Shown: piece by piece, positions 15,012 to 23,494 of the stretch | Layout: the number at the start of each line of letters is the position of its first letter | Position numbering within the stretch: position 1 is the stretch's first letter | Source of the DNA: Microbacterium testaceum StLB037 | GTDB taxonomy: Bacteria > Actinomycetota > Actinomycetes > Actinomycetales > Microbacteriaceae | Assembly: GCF_000202635.1 (NCBI RefSeq) | Contig: NC_015125.1 | Coordinates: 1,488,001 to 1,552,000, forward strand | Direction of reading: 5' to 3' | Length of the DNA: 64,000 nucleotides | The notes under the pieces: model-generated | Told to the model about the DNA's origin: nothing | Databases searched by the model: none | Seen by the model: the letters and a program-made list of their open reading frames with translations, nothing else | Made by a program: the position numbers and the translations under genes

Positions 15012-16085
15012 CTACACGTCGGCGAGGAACGCGCGGAGATCGTCGGCGAGCAGGGCGGGATGCTCCATCGCGCCGAAGTGCCCGCCGGACGGGAACCTCG
15101 TGAACCGAACCGTGGGATACCAGCGGCGCGCGAACGACTCGACGCCGTGGTCGATGTCATACGGAAAGAGCCCGAACGCCGTGGGCACGGTGACCCGTCC
15201 GCCGACGGGCGGGAAGCGCCGACGGTCGAAGTACACGCGCACGGCGCGCCCCGCAGTCCGCGTGAACCAGTGCAGCGACAGGTTCTCGAGAATCAGGTCG
15301 AGGGGGATGCGGTCGAACACATCCCCTTCGCCCCACGCCTGGAACTTCTCCAGGTACCAGCTCGCGAGTCCCGCCGGTGAGTCGGTGAGCCCCGCGGCCA
15401 GGGTTTGCGGCTTCGTGCGCTGCTGCGCGCCGTAGGCGCCCTCGCTTCTCTCCCAGGCTTCGGCGGCATCGGCCCAGGCCTGCTCCTCCGCGGAGAGGTG
15501 GTCATCGTCGGCGACGCGCCAGAGCGGCACGTCCGTGAGGTGCAGGCCCGTGACGCGGTCCGGGGCGAGAAGCGCCAACTGATCGACGATGGCCGCGCCG
15601 AGGTCGCCGCCGTGGACCGCGAACCGCTCAACGCCGATCTCGGTCAGCGCCGTCAGTAAGCGTTCGGCATTCCAGCGCGGTCCGCCCTCGTCAGGGCCGG
15701 GTGCGTCGCTGTAGCCGAATCCCGGGATGCTGGGGACGATGACGTCGAGGTCCGCGAGGTGAGTCGCGACCCCACGGAAGCGCAGGAAACTGTCGGGCCA
15801 TCCGTGGACGAGCACGACCGCCGGCGCGCCGGGCGTCCCCGTGCGCCAGAGGTGCACGCGCGACCCCGGGTCGCCCACGAGCAGGTGCTCCTCCGCGCGG
15901 AGACGCGCCTCGGCCGCGGGCCAGTCGAAGGTGGCCCAAGCGTGGAGGACGCGGCGCAATGCCGTGGGGCGCGTTCCGCGCGACCAGTCGTCCCCGACGT
16001 CGTCGGGCCACCGTGTCGCTGCGATGCGCCGGCGAAGGTCGGCGATCTCGTCGGGAGCGGTGCGGGGCTGCAGCCGGGTGATCAT
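15012..16085 (-). CDS. epoxide hydrolase (EHN domain plus alpha/beta hydrolase)
   Basis: A 357-residue protein with the N-terminal epoxide hydrolase domain (PDEIADLRRRIAATRWPDDV, WATFDWPAAEARLR) and an alpha/beta hydrolase core. The oxyanion motif is VLVHGWPDSFLRF, the nucleophile elbow is HGGDLGAA with Asp as nucleophile, and a late histidine sits in PSGGHFGAMEHP. Family members open epoxides by an aspartate ester intermediate; relatives act on juvenile-hormone-like or xenobiotic epoxides. The ATG at 16085 gives the canonical length. It is convergent with the purL transcript, divergent from the next gene, and monocistronic. Confidence 0.9.
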   Translation of the reverse strand: MITRLQPRTAPDEIADLRRRIAATRWPDDVGDDWSRGTRPTALRRVLHAWATFDWPAAEARLRAEEHLLVGDPGSRVHLWRTGTPGAPAVVLVHGWPDSFLRFRGVATHLADLDVIVPSIPGFGYSDAPGPDEGGPRWNAERLLTALTEIGVERFAVHGGDLGAAIVDQLALLAPDRVTGLHLTDVPLWRVADDDHLSAEEQAWADAAEAWERSEGAYGAQQRTKPQTLAAGLTDSPAGLASWYLEKFQAWGEGDVFDRIPLDLILENLSLHWFTRTAGRAVRVYFDRRRFPPVGGRVTVPTAFGLFPYDIDHGVESFARRWYPTVRFTRFPSGGHFGAMEHPALLADDLRAFLADV

Positions 16086-16222
16086 GCGCCCACCCTGGCA
16101 CGGGCACGGGCACGGGCGCGCGGCGAGATCGAGCCATCGCGCTCGCACGGTTACGGCCAGCCCGAGGCCGACCGCACTGCGGAATCCGGCCGGACGACAA
16201 GCGCCGTGTCGCATGCCCGACG

Positions 16223-16228
16223 TAGCAT
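16223..16228 (+). promoter_or_regulatory. -10 box, leaderless type
   Basis: TAGCAT with 6 nt to GTG 16235. The same box and spacing precede the paralogue at 17203, which supports both GTG starts. Confidence 0.55.
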
Positions 16229-16234
16229 GGGAAC

Positions 16235-17161
16235 GTGGAGCCGCTGATGGTCTTGTTGGCCGAGTGGTGGTGGATCGGGCCCGCGGCGGCCGGTGCCGGC
16301 ACACTCGGCTGGGTCGGCGTGCGCCGCACCCGCCGGCAGAGGGCACTTCCCGCCGGGACGACGACCACGGGCGATCGCGCGGCGCGCGCGTGGGCGTCCC
16401 GGCCGATGAGCAAGAACGCCGCCCGTCGACTGGAGCTCGACGCCGCGCAGCTCGACCTCCTCACCGCCCGTCAGGCCATCACGCGTGGTCGCGCCGACGT
16501 CAAGATCGCCGACGCCGAAGTGGTCCGCGCGCAGGCCGAGCGGGCGGCATCCCGAGGCTCCTCCGAGGCTGTGTCCGCGGCTCGCTCGCGACTCGTCGCC
16601 GCGCAGCACGCGCTGCGCGCCGCCTCGGCCGAGATGCGGGCCCGCCGCGCCGCGGTCAAGGCCGCGCAGGCGCTGCTCCCGGCGATCCGTTCCGGGAGCG
16701 CGCCGCTCCCGGTGGAGCGGCTCCTCGCCGAGCACGACGCCGTTCTGGCCCGCTGGATGGCGTACGAGACCGACCCCGCGCTGGCGATCGACTTCCCGGC
16801 GATGTCCGATCCGCGCTCTCCGCTGCTCGCCGAGTTCCTCCGTGCGCACGAACGCGCGCAGTGGCTCCGCCCCGCCTCGGCTCAGACGCGCATCGAGCCC
16901 GCGGAGTTCCTGGCCTACCGAGACGCGGTACGCCGCACCGTCAACGCCTTCGAGCACGCCGAACGCGTCGCCCGGCACGGCGACAAGACGCCGCCGCTGA
17001 CGTTCGAGGGGTCCGAGGCGTGGGGCCGCATGGCCTCCGACCTCGCCGAGACGGCGCAACGGGCGCTCGCCCGATCGATGGAGTCGATGGGCCGTGCCGC
17101 CGCGCGCAACTGGAACGAGCGCGGGTCGAAGCGCGGCCGGAAGAGTCCCGACCCCGAGTGA
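16235..17161 (+). CDS. membrane-anchored coiled-coil protein, paralogue 1
   Basis: A 308-residue protein of unknown function. A short N-terminal helix (about residues 8-30, WWWIGPAAAGAGTLGWVGV) is followed by a basic linker and a long Ala/Arg-rich helical region (about 60-150, probably coiled coil). A C-terminal domain has RWMAYETDPALAIDFPAMSD, then SPLLAEFLRAHERAQWLRP and EFLAYRDAVRRTVNAFEHAE. That domain is shared with the next gene, so the two are tandem paralogues. GTG 16235 is chosen because of the -10 box 6 nt upstream; ATG 16247 is an alternative. Gene-specific promoters suggest independent transcription. Confidence 0.65.
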   Translation: MEPLMVLLAEWWWIGPAAAGAGTLGWVGVRRTRRQRALPAGTTTTGDRAARAWASRPMSKNAARRLELDAAQLDLLTARQAITRGRADVKIADAEVVRAQAERAASRGSSEAVSAARSRLVAAQHALRAASAEMRARRAAVKAAQALLPAIRSGSAPLPVERLLAEHDAVLARWMAYETDPALAIDFPAMSDPRSPLLAEFLRAHERAQWLRPASAQTRIEPAEFLAYRDAVRRTVNAFEHAERVARHGDKTPPLTFEGSEAWGRMASDLAETAQRALARSMESMGRAAARNWNERGSKRGRKSPDPE

Positions 17162-17190
17162 CCCCGCGAGGTCGTCACCGCCGATCGGCG

Positions 17191-17196
17191 TAGCAT
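17191..17196 (+). promoter_or_regulatory. -10 box, leaderless type
   Basis: TAGCAT with 6 nt to GTG 17203, identical in box and spacing to the paralogue's promoter. Confidence 0.55.
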
Positions 17197-17202
17197 GACG
17201 GC

Positions 17203-17919
17203 GTGCACGACTTCTGGACCTTCGCGGGCAGCTACTGGTGGCTCGCCTTCCCCCTCTTCGGTATGACGATGGGGGCGATCAACGGCGTGAACAGGCGCCG
17301 TGAGGTGCAAGCCCGTCGTCGCCACCGCGAGCAGATCGAGCTGATCCGCGCTCAGGGAGGCGCCGTTCCGGCTCCCCTGGCACCCCCCGTCGACGCCGAC
17401 GAGCAGCAGCGCATCATCGCTGCCCAGGATGCCGTGACGCATCGCTGGCTGGAGTACGAGCTCGACGCCGAGAAGCTCATCAGTTACCCCGCGATGAGCG
17501 ACGGTCGGCAGCCGCTGACCGCCGCGTTCCTCCGCGCGAAGAAGGTCGCCGACAATCTCCGGCCCCGCGACGGGGAGACGCTCTCCCCCGAGCGGCTCAG
17601 GGAGTTCCGCGACGCCGTCACCGACTACGAGGTCGCGTTCGAGGTCGCCGAGCGTGACGCGCGGCGGGTCAAGGATGCGGGATTCTCCCCCGCCGAGCGC
17701 AAGCGACTCGACACGGCGAAGCAGTTGCTCACCGTCGCGACCGACCAGGCCGCCACCCCCAACGAACGCCAGCTCGCGTACAAGCGCGTGCGCGAAGAGC
17801 TCGACGGCCTGATCTGGTTGTCCGACGACGCGGTCGACGAGCTCGAGAAGAGGGTCGCGCTCGAGCTGCCGCGCGGCACCGATCCCGCCCCGCGGACACC
17901 GCCCGAGCCGGCGGTCTGA
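17203..17919 (+). CDS. membrane-anchored protein, paralogue 2
   Basis: A 238-residue protein starting MHDFWTFAGSYWWLAFPLFG, so an N-terminal membrane helix, then a basic coiled region. A domain shared with the preceding gene follows: RWLEYELDAEKLISYPAMSD, QPLTAAFLRAKKVADNLRP, and FRDAVTDYEVAFEVAERDAR. A further helical region (KRLDTAKQLLTVATDQAATP, LDGLIWLSDDAVDELEKRV) has no counterpart in paralogue 1. The shared motif is R-W-x2-Y-E-x-D with PAMSD and FLRA...LRP. Function is unknown; similar two-gene arrays occur in actinobacteria as hypothetical proteins. Confidence 0.65.
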   Translation: MHDFWTFAGSYWWLAFPLFGMTMGAINGVNRRREVQARRRHREQIELIRAQGGAVPAPLAPPVDADEQQRIIAAQDAVTHRWLEYELDAEKLISYPAMSDGRQPLTAAFLRAKKVADNLRPRDGETLSPERLREFRDAVTDYEVAFEVAERDARRVKDAGFSPAERKRLDTAKQLLTVATDQAATPNERQLAYKRVREELDGLIWLSDDAVDELEKRVALELPRGTDPAPRTPPEPAV

Positions 17920-17951
17920 CGCCACCCCAAGCCGCGGGCCACGCCCCCAAT

Positions 17952-18030
17952 GGAATCGGCGCACCCCACCAGAATCGGACCCCAGCCTCATCGGCATCCG
18001 ATTCCGGTGCGCCGATCCGATTCCGCGGCG
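17952..18030. repeat. 79-bp palindromic element, copy 1
   Basis: Aligns without gaps to 18079-18157 (64 of 79 positions identical by hand). Each copy has two GAATCGG motifs on the left and two CCGATTC motifs on the right, so it can fold on itself. Confidence 0.75.
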
Positions 18031-18078
18031 CCCGAGCCCGCGGTCTGACGCCGCGGCTGCCGCGGCGCCCGCAACGCG

Positions 18079-18157
18079 GGAATCGGCCCACAGCACCAGA
18101 ATCGGATGCCAAGCCCGTCGGCATCCGATTCTGATCCGCGTATCCGATTCTGCGGCG
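18079..18157. repeat. 79-bp palindromic element, copy 2
   Basis: Second copy, offset 127 bp from the first. It lies between the convergent 3' ends at 17919 and 18171, so a terminator role or a REP/MITE-like origin are both possible. Confidence 0.75.
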
Positions 18158-18170
18158 ACCTCCGTGTCGC

Positions 18171-18431
18171 TCAGCGCTTCCGCCGAATGCGGACCGGCCC
18201 CCGCGCCGTCGTCACGTCCACGACCTCGCCCCTCTGCGTCACCTCGACCTCGCCGAGACCGACCAGCTCGTGCGCGGCATCGCGCGCGGGCTGCATGAGC
18301 TCGCGCCAGTCGTCGCCGCCCACCGCGCGGGCGGCCTCCGACGGACAGATCGTCTTATCGGCATCCCGCGCCGCGAGCAGTTCGCGAATGGATGCCACGA
18401 GCCGGGGGTCCGCACCAGATGACGGGGCCAT
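18171..18431 (-). CDS. DUF3253 domain protein
   Basis: An 86-residue protein: PRLVASIRELLAARDADKTI, CPSEAARAVGGDDWRELMQP, ARDAAHELVGLGEVEVTQRG, then VDVTTARGPVRIRRKR. This is the typical DUF3253 order, a small winged-helix-like domain with CPSEAAR and WR..M.p.R motifs. Its biological role is not established. I use the ATG at 18431, which has a GGAGGG sequence upstream; a TTG at 18455 would add 8 residues. It runs convergent with the paralogue pair and divergent from the DUF2071 gene. Confidence 0.8.
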   Translation of the reverse strand: MAPSSGADPRLVASIRELLAARDADKTICPSEAARAVGGDDWRELMQPARDAAHELVGLGEVEVTQRGEVVDVTTARGPVRIRRKR

Positions 18432-18466
18432 CTGTCCAGTCTCCCTCCGTCCCAAGGGGCCGGGGT

Positions 18467-18472
18467 CAGAAT
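18467..18472 (+). promoter_or_regulatory. -10 box, leaderless type (DUF2071 gene)
   Basis: CAGAAT with 6 nt to GTG 18479. It is a weaker box than the TAnnnT examples but has the same spacing. Confidence 0.4.
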
Positions 18473-18478
18473 GAGCCG

Positions 18479-19210
18479 GTGATCACCGAGCGACACGCCC
18501 CCGACCTGCCCGGCCGCGCCGTCATCTCGCAGCGGTGGAATCGCGCGGTGTTCGTGCACTGGCGGATCGACCCGGCCGAGGTCGCCCCGCTGCTGCCGCC
18601 CGGAACCCGTCCGGACGTGCACGACGGATCCGCGTGGGTGGGGCTCGTGCCGTTCGTGCTGAGCGAGTTCCGTTTCCTCCCGTTGCCTCCGGTCCCCCTG
18701 CTGGGAACGTTCACCGAGATCAACGTCCGCACCTACGCGGTCGACGATGAGGGACGCCGTGGCGTCGTGTTCCGCACGCTCGAGGCCGAGCATCTCGCCC
18801 CGGTCCTCGCCGCCCGCGCGCTGTTCGGTCTGCCGTATCGCTGGGCGCGTGCCGGGGTACGCACCGACGGCGCGCGAATCGAGTTCCGGTCGCGGCGCCA
18901 CGGGGGTCGGCATCCGGGGACCCGCGTGCGAGCCACGCTCGGCACCGAACCGGTCGACACTCCGCTGTCGCGCTTCCTCACCGCGCGCTGGGGCTTCCAC
19001 GAGCAGCACCTCGGCCGCACCATCTGGGCGGCGAACGCCCACGAGCCGTGGCCGCTCGTCGAGGCCCGGCTCGACACCCTCGACGACGACCTCGTCGCGG
19101 ATGCGGGGTTCCCCCACCTCGCCGGCCGTGCCCCCGACTCCGTGCTCGCGATGCCCGCCGGACACCCGGGCTTCGTCACGCGGTTCACGGCCGCACGCGC
19201 GATCCGCTGA
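18479..19210 (+). CDS. DUF2071 family protein (YqjF-like)
   Basis: A 243-residue protein. Recognisable DUF2071 features are SQRWNRAVFVHWRIDPAEVA, LLPPGTRPDVHDGSAWVGLV, PFVLSEFRFLPLPPVPLLGT, FTEINVRTYAVDDEGRRGV, VFRTLEAE and the late LTARWGFHEQH...W. The family, including B. subtilis YqjF, has an acetoacetate-decarboxylase-like fold, but members lack an assigned reaction. GTG 18479 is chosen from the close -10 box; the region to 18392 in the same frame has no homology-like content. It is monocistronic. Confidence 0.85.
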   Translation: MITERHAPDLPGRAVISQRWNRAVFVHWRIDPAEVAPLLPPGTRPDVHDGSAWVGLVPFVLSEFRFLPLPPVPLLGTFTEINVRTYAVDDEGRRGVVFRTLEAEHLAPVLAARALFGLPYRWARAGVRTDGARIEFRSRRHGGRHPGTRVRATLGTEPVDTPLSRFLTARWGFHEQHLGRTIWAANAHEPWPLVEARLDTLDDDLVADAGFPHLAGRAPDSVLAMPAGHPGFVTRFTAARAIR

Positions 19211-19256
19211 GTCCCGGGTGGCGTACCGCTTCACCCGCGCACCGCCAGACTTCATC

Positions 19257-19286
19257 TTCACATGTAGACGTGCTCCCGCCTAGGTT
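19257..19286 (+). promoter_or_regulatory. promoter for the 96-residue membrane protein
   Basis: TTCACA (19257-19262) and TAGGTT (19281-19286) are separated by 18 bp. Start would be near 19293, about 50 nt before ATG 19342. Confidence 0.5.
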
Positions 19287-19341
19287 GGCCGGGGGAAGCC
19301 GTCCGGTTTCCCCTCCGCCGCCAGCCCCGGGAAGCACACTG

Positions 19342-19632
19342 ATGAGTGTCCACACCGCACCAGGGACCTCCACCCTTCACTGGTGGGCGGTTGCCGCCGT
19401 CGCCGTCGCGCTGATCGCACCCGTGCCCGAGGGATGGATCTTCGGCTTCCAGCTCGCGACCCTTGCCTTCGCGATCGTGGCGTTGTGCCTCGTGCGGGGG
19501 CGCGCGGCCCGTTCGATCGCGGCGGCTGCTGTGATCGTCATCGGTACCGTCGTGTGCGTTCAGATCATCGCCGACATCACCACTCTGCTGTACGAGCAGT
19601 CGTTCACCGAAGACGCCGTCATCATCGGCTGA
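19342..19632 (+). CDS. small integral membrane protein, 96 residues
   Basis: A 96-residue hydrophobic protein starting MSVHTAPGTSTLHWW. Three helices are apparent: WAVAAVAVALIAPV, FQLATLAFAIVALCLV and IAAAAVIVIGTVVCVQIIAD. It has a basic loop (RGRAARS) and a short acidic C-terminus. The family is not recognised. A promoter-like pair lies upstream and a strong hairpin follows downstream, so it appears to be a stand-alone gene. Confidence 0.6.
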   Translation: MSVHTAPGTSTLHWWAVAAVAVALIAPVPEGWIFGFQLATLAFAIVALCLVRGRAARSIAAAAVIVIGTVVCVQIIADITTLLYEQSFTEDAVIIG

Positions 19633-19761
19633 GCAGGGGCGAGAACGCGCCGCGGCGGCGGAAGCGGCCGTGCGACCTTCGCAGAATCACGGCTCTCTCG
19701 GAGATTTCCTCGACGAAAGTGCGAGAAAGCGGCGATTCTGCGAGCAGCGACCGCCGAACGC

Positions 19762-19800
19762 GGACGGCGGCGGCTCCCACCAGAGGAGCCGCCGCCGTCC
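19762..19800. terminator. bidirectional hairpin terminator
   Basis: A perfect 16-bp inverted repeat, GGACGGCGGCGGCTCC (19762-19777) and its complement (19785-19800) around a 7-nt loop, lies between the convergent 3' ends of the small membrane gene and opuAC. Confidence 0.85.
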
Positions 19801-19806
19801 GTCAGA

Positions 19807-20706
19807 TCAGCGCTGCGTCGAGAACGCGCTCGGGTTCTGCTCGAGCCACGCCTGCACGGCCTCGGGCTCCTTGCCCTCGCCGTACTCGTTGACGACGAGG
19901 TCTTCGAGCGAGCCGTACTGCTCGTCGTCGAGCTGGATGCCGGCGATGAGCTCGGCGGCATCCGGGTACTTCTCGGCGAAGCCGGAGGTGCCGAGGAAGT
20001 GCAGGGCCTCGGGCTTGCCCATCAGACCCTGCGGGTCCTCGAGGTCCTTCACGTCGTAGGCGTCGTTCGCCCAGAAGGGACGCCACAGCGTCACCGCGAT
20101 GTCCTTCTGCGCGGCGATGGCGTTGTCGAGCTCGGTGAGCATCGCCGCGGTCGACGAGGTCACGAGCTCGAGGCCGTCGAGGCCGTAGCCGGGCATCGCG
20201 ACTTCCTGCGTCTGCTTCGTGAGGCCCGCGCCCGGCTCGATGCCGTAGATCTTGCCGTCGAAGCGAGCGGCGTTGTCCTTGAGCTGGTCGATGGAGGTGA
20301 TGTCGACGTAGCTCGGCACCGCGATCGTCAGCTTGGCGTTGTCGTAGTACGCGCCGAGGTCCTCGATGTTGTCGCCGTACTTGTCCATGTAGTCGGCGTG
20401 CGTGAGCTCGGGCCAGGCCGACGGGTAGATGTCGACGTCGCCCTGCGCGAGGCCGGCGTACAGCGGGCCCGCCTCGGTGAGGGTCTGCATCTCGACGGTG
20501 TAGCCGAGCTTGCCGAGCTGGTCTTCGAGCAGGTACGCGGTGCTCAGTCCGTCGGTCCACGAGGGCAGGAAGCCGAGCGTGATGGTGCCCTTGCTGTCAT
20601 CGCCGCCCGAGCCGCCTTCGGCCTGATTGCCGCTGGCGCAGCCGGCCAGAGCGAGGGCGCTGACGGCGCCGAGGGCGAGGGCACTGGTGAGGTGTCGCTT
20701 GTTCAT
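19807..20706 (-). CDS. glycine betaine/proline ABC transporter substrate-binding lipoprotein
   Basis: A 299-residue OpuAC-like binding protein. The signal peptide ends in the lipobox LALAGCAS (lipidated Cys 23). The mature part begins with GTITLGFLPSWTDGLSTAYL and includes GDVDIYPSAWPELTHADYMD and GIEPGAGLTKQTQEVAMPGY, typical of quaternary-amine binders; the GIEPGAG loop and aromatic residues would bind betaine-like ligands. It is the last gene of a three-gene operon (ATPase, permease, binding protein), 102 nt after the permease. Substrate is inferred from family; choline or ectoine cannot be excluded. Confidence 0.9.
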   Translation of the reverse strand: MNKRHLTSALALGAVSALALAGCASGNQAEGGSGGDDSKGTITLGFLPSWTDGLSTAYLLEDQLGKLGYTVEMQTLTEAGPLYAGLAQGDVDIYPSAWPELTHADYMDKYGDNIEDLGAYYDNAKLTIAVPSYVDITSIDQLKDNAARFDGKIYGIEPGAGLTKQTQEVAMPGYGLDGLELVTSSTAAMLTELDNAIAAQKDIAVTLWRPFWANDAYDVKDLEDPQGLMGKPEALHFLGTSGFAEKYPDAAELIAGIQLDDEQYGSLEDLVVNEYGEGKEPEAVQAWLEQNPSAFSTQR

Positions 20707-20808
20707 TGCTGTGTTCTCTTCCTTTTCGTATGTGATTTCCGTGGGTTTCTTCGCGCATGAAGGGTCGGTGCAGCCGACCCCTCGTGCGGAGAGAGGGATG
20801 CCGAGGAG

Positions 20809-21789
20809 TCAGGCGCCCGTCGAGATCGGCGCTCGGCGCGGCGACGCCTCTTCCCGCTCGGCCTGGGCGGCGGCATCCGTCGCCGGGGCCGGGCGTGAGG
20901 GCGTGGCATCCGTGGATCCGGCGCGACGACGACCCAGGATCGCGAGCAGCGACGAGCCGTTGTCGGCGCGGTTGCCGAGAGCCGCGGTGAGCCGGTCGAG
21001 GTAGACCGCGAGGATGACCACGCTGAGGCCCGCTTCGACGCCCTTGGGCAGGTTGACGGTCGAGATCGACTGCACGACCTCCTTGCCGAGGCCGTCGGCC
21101 CCGACGATGCCGGCCACGACCGCCATCGACAGCGCGAGCATGATGACCTGGTTGACGCCGGCCATGATCGTCGGCATCGCCAGGGGCAATTGGATGCCGC
21201 GGAGGATCTGCCCCGGGGTCGCGCCGAACGCGTGACCGGCCTCGACGGTCTCGGAGTCGACTCCGCGGATGCCGAGCTCGGTCAGACGCACGCCCGGAGG
21301 CAGCGCGAAGATGACGGTCGAGACGACACCGGGCACGACGCCGATGCTGAAGAAGGTGATGGCGGGGATCAGGTAGACGAACGCGGGCATTGTCTGCATG
21401 AAGTCGAGGATCGGCTTCAGGACCGCACGAACGGTCGGGTTGCGGGCCGACCAGATGCCGAGCGGCACCGAGATCGCCACCGCGACGACGGTCGCCACCA
21501 GAACGAGGGCGAGCGTCTGCATCGCGGTGACCCACTGCCCCATCGCGAGGATGAGGGCGAAGCCGACGACGGTGCCGAGCGCGAGCTTCCACGAGCGCAG
21601 CAGCCACGCCAGCAGCGCGGCGACGACGATGACGACGATGATGGGAGCTGCCAGCAGCACGTCGCTGAGCCCGCCGACGAGGAAGCGGACGGTCACGGCG
21701 ATGACGTCGAAGAACCCGGAGAGGTTGTCGCGGAGCCAGTCCACGCCGGCGTCGACCCAGGAGCCGACGGGGATACGGAAGCCGTCCAT
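20809..21789 (-). CDS. glycine betaine/proline ABC transporter permease
   Basis: A 326-residue OpuAB/ProW-type permease. Hydrophobic segments include APIIVVIVVAALLAWLLRSW and TLALVLVATVVAVAISVPLG. The cytoplasmic EAA-type loop is ETVEAGHAFGATPGQILRGI. Conserved DFMQTMPAFVYLIPAITFF is the ProW family signature. The C-terminal 45 residues are a polar Ala/Arg/Pro-rich tail that most relatives lack. The ATG at 21789 overlaps the ATPase stop codon by one base (TGATG). Confidence 0.92.
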   Translation of the reverse strand: MDGFRIPVGSWVDAGVDWLRDNLSGFFDVIAVTVRFLVGGLSDVLLAAPIIVVIVVAALLAWLLRSWKLALGTVVGFALILAMGQWVTAMQTLALVLVATVVAVAISVPLGIWSARNPTVRAVLKPILDFMQTMPAFVYLIPAITFFSIGVVPGVVSTVIFALPPGVRLTELGIRGVDSETVEAGHAFGATPGQILRGIQLPLAMPTIMAGVNQVIMLALSMAVVAGIVGADGLGKEVVQSISTVNLPKGVEAGLSVVILAVYLDRLTAALGNRADNGSSLLAILGRRRAGSTDATPSRPAPATDAAAQAEREEASPRRAPISTGA

Positions 21790-23108
21790 CAGCGCACCGC
21801 CTCGCTCTCGCCGGCCGGACCCGCGTCGGCGAGCACCGCGTCGATCTCGGCGGAGGGCAGGGGCTGCGGAAGCACGGTGATCTCCTCCGTGGCGGTGGGG
21901 CCGGGGCCGAGGGCCGCGAGCAGGGTGACGCGGGGGATGACGCCGGTCAGGCGCCCCTCGGTGTCGAGCACGGCCAGGGGCAGGGGCGATTCGACCGAGG
22001 GGACGAAGAGGTTCATGAGGACGTCGTCCTCATGGACGCTCTGCGGCATCGGCTTGAGCTTGCTGCGCAGCGAGTTCTCTCCCGCGCGGACGAGCTTCAT
22101 GGCATCCCGGTCCGTGATGATGCCGAGCGGCTTGCGGTCGCGGTCGGTCACGTAGACGGCCGACATGTACGCGTCGCGCATCTGGCGGAGCGCGACGCGC
22201 GGACCGGCGGAGGCGTCGACGCGCGGACGCGGACGCTCCATGACGTTGCCGGCGGTGAGCACGCGGGCGCGGTCGACATCCTGCACGAACTGCTCGACGT
22301 AGTCGTTGGCGGGATCGGTGAGGATGTCTTCCGGGGTGCCGATCTGGACGATGCGCCCGTCGCGCATGACCGCGATGCGGTCGCCGAGGAACATCGCCTC
22401 GTTGAGATCGTGGGTGATGAAGACGATCGTCTTCTTCAGGGTCCGCTGCAGCTCGATGAGCTGCTCCTGCATCTCGCGGCGGATGAGCGGGTCGAGGGCG
22501 CTGAACGCCTCGTCCATGAGCAGGATGTCGGTGTCGGCGGCGAGCGCGCGGGCGATGCCGACGCGCTGCTGCATACCGCCGGACAGGGCGGAGGGGAGCT
22601 TGTCGCCCCACCCCTCGAGACCCACCAGGGCGAGGATCTCGTCGGCCTTGGCGAGGCGCTCGGCCTTGCCGACGCCGCGGAGCTCGAGGGGATACGCGAC
22701 ATTGGCCGCCACCGTGCGGTGCGGGAGGAGCGCGAAGTGCTGGAACACCATCGCGAGGCGTTCGCGCCGCAGGGAGCGCAGGCGCGCGGGCCCGACACCG
22801 GTGAGGGCGTCCCCCTTCACCTCGACGGTTCCCGCGGTCGCCTCGTGCAGACCGTTCAGCATGCGGATGATCGTGGACTTGCCGGAACCGGAGAGACCCA
22901 TGATGACGAAGATCTCGCCGGGCTGGACCTCGAAACTCGCGTCGATGACGGCGGCGGTCCCGTGCTCGGCGATCTCGTCGCGGCGCGCGCCGGAGCGGAG
23001 CTTCTGTACGGCGGCCTGTGGAGAGCGGCCGAACACCTTGAACAGGTTCTTCGCGGCCAGGGCTGGCGTCGCGGGGGTGCGCGGCGCGAGGGCAGGCGGA
23101 TGTGTCAC
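21789..23108 (-). CDS. glycine betaine/proline ABC transporter ATP-binding protein with CBS domains
   Basis: A 439-residue OpuAA/ProV-like ATPase. Walker A is GLSGSGKST, the ABC signature LSGGMQQR, Walker B ILLMDEAFSALD, and the switch histidine is in FITHDLNEA. After the ATPase domain come two CBS motifs (MRDAYMSAVYVTDRDRKPLG and LPLAVLDTEGRLTGVI), which in OpuA sense ionic strength. I chose GTG 23108 because GAGG sits 7 nt upstream; an in-frame GTG at 23147 would add 13 residues. First gene of the operon, behind a long gene-free region. Confidence 0.92.
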   Translation of the reverse strand: MTHPPALAPRTPATPALAAKNLFKVFGRSPQAAVQKLRSGARRDEIAEHGTAAVIDASFEVQPGEIFVIMGLSGSGKSTIIRMLNGLHEATAGTVEVKGDALTGVGPARLRSLRRERLAMVFQHFALLPHRTVAANVAYPLELRGVGKAERLAKADEILALVGLEGWGDKLPSALSGGMQQRVGIARALAADTDILLMDEAFSALDPLIRREMQEQLIELQRTLKKTIVFITHDLNEAMFLGDRIAVMRDGRIVQIGTPEDILTDPANDYVEQFVQDVDRARVLTAGNVMERPRPRVDASAGPRVALRQMRDAYMSAVYVTDRDRKPLGIITDRDAMKLVRAGENSLRSKLKPMPQSVHEDDVLMNLFVPSVESPLPLAVLDTEGRLTGVIPRVTLLAALGPGPTATEEITVLPQPLPSAEIDAVLADAGPAGESEAVR

Positions 23109-23494
23109 TGGTGCACCTCGGCGGCCTCGGGTGGCCGCATCGGTCACGCCCGGGTGGCAGTCGCCGGCGCTCCGGGGGGTGGAACGCGTTGGCGCGGAAT
23201 GTCGGATCCCGTGCCCCGACTGCCGACCGTACGCTCGCGGCGTCGACTCCCCCGAGTCGTCACCACGACCGCGGACTGGTCGAGTGGGCGGCCCAAAACC
23301 GGGCCGTCACTACGTTTTCACGCTGATGGATCGACTGGCAAGTTCGCCTACCGGCTTGCGATCCAGGATGCCGCGTGGCACACGCGCGCGCGTGCGTCAC
23401 CCTCTCAACGGGTGCCCGCGACACCGATGTCGCGTGTCAGCCCGGGCGTGTCGCGCGGCGCTTCCGCCACCCGGGGGCCTGGGTGACGGGCGGT
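23109..23494. other. gene-free region upstream of the opuA operon
   Basis: About 390 bp of non-coding sequence. It holds a short GACTC/GAGTC hairpin near 23247-23260 and an AT-richer patch around 23292-23340 that may carry the opuA promoter. I found no confident -35/-10 pair and no recognisable riboswitch. Confidence 0.5.

Noticed and set aside
23109..23147. Longer OpuAA from the GTG at 23147
   Set aside because: The GTG at 23108 has a GAGG ribosome site and the extra 13 residues are not ABC-like; cannot be excluded fully.
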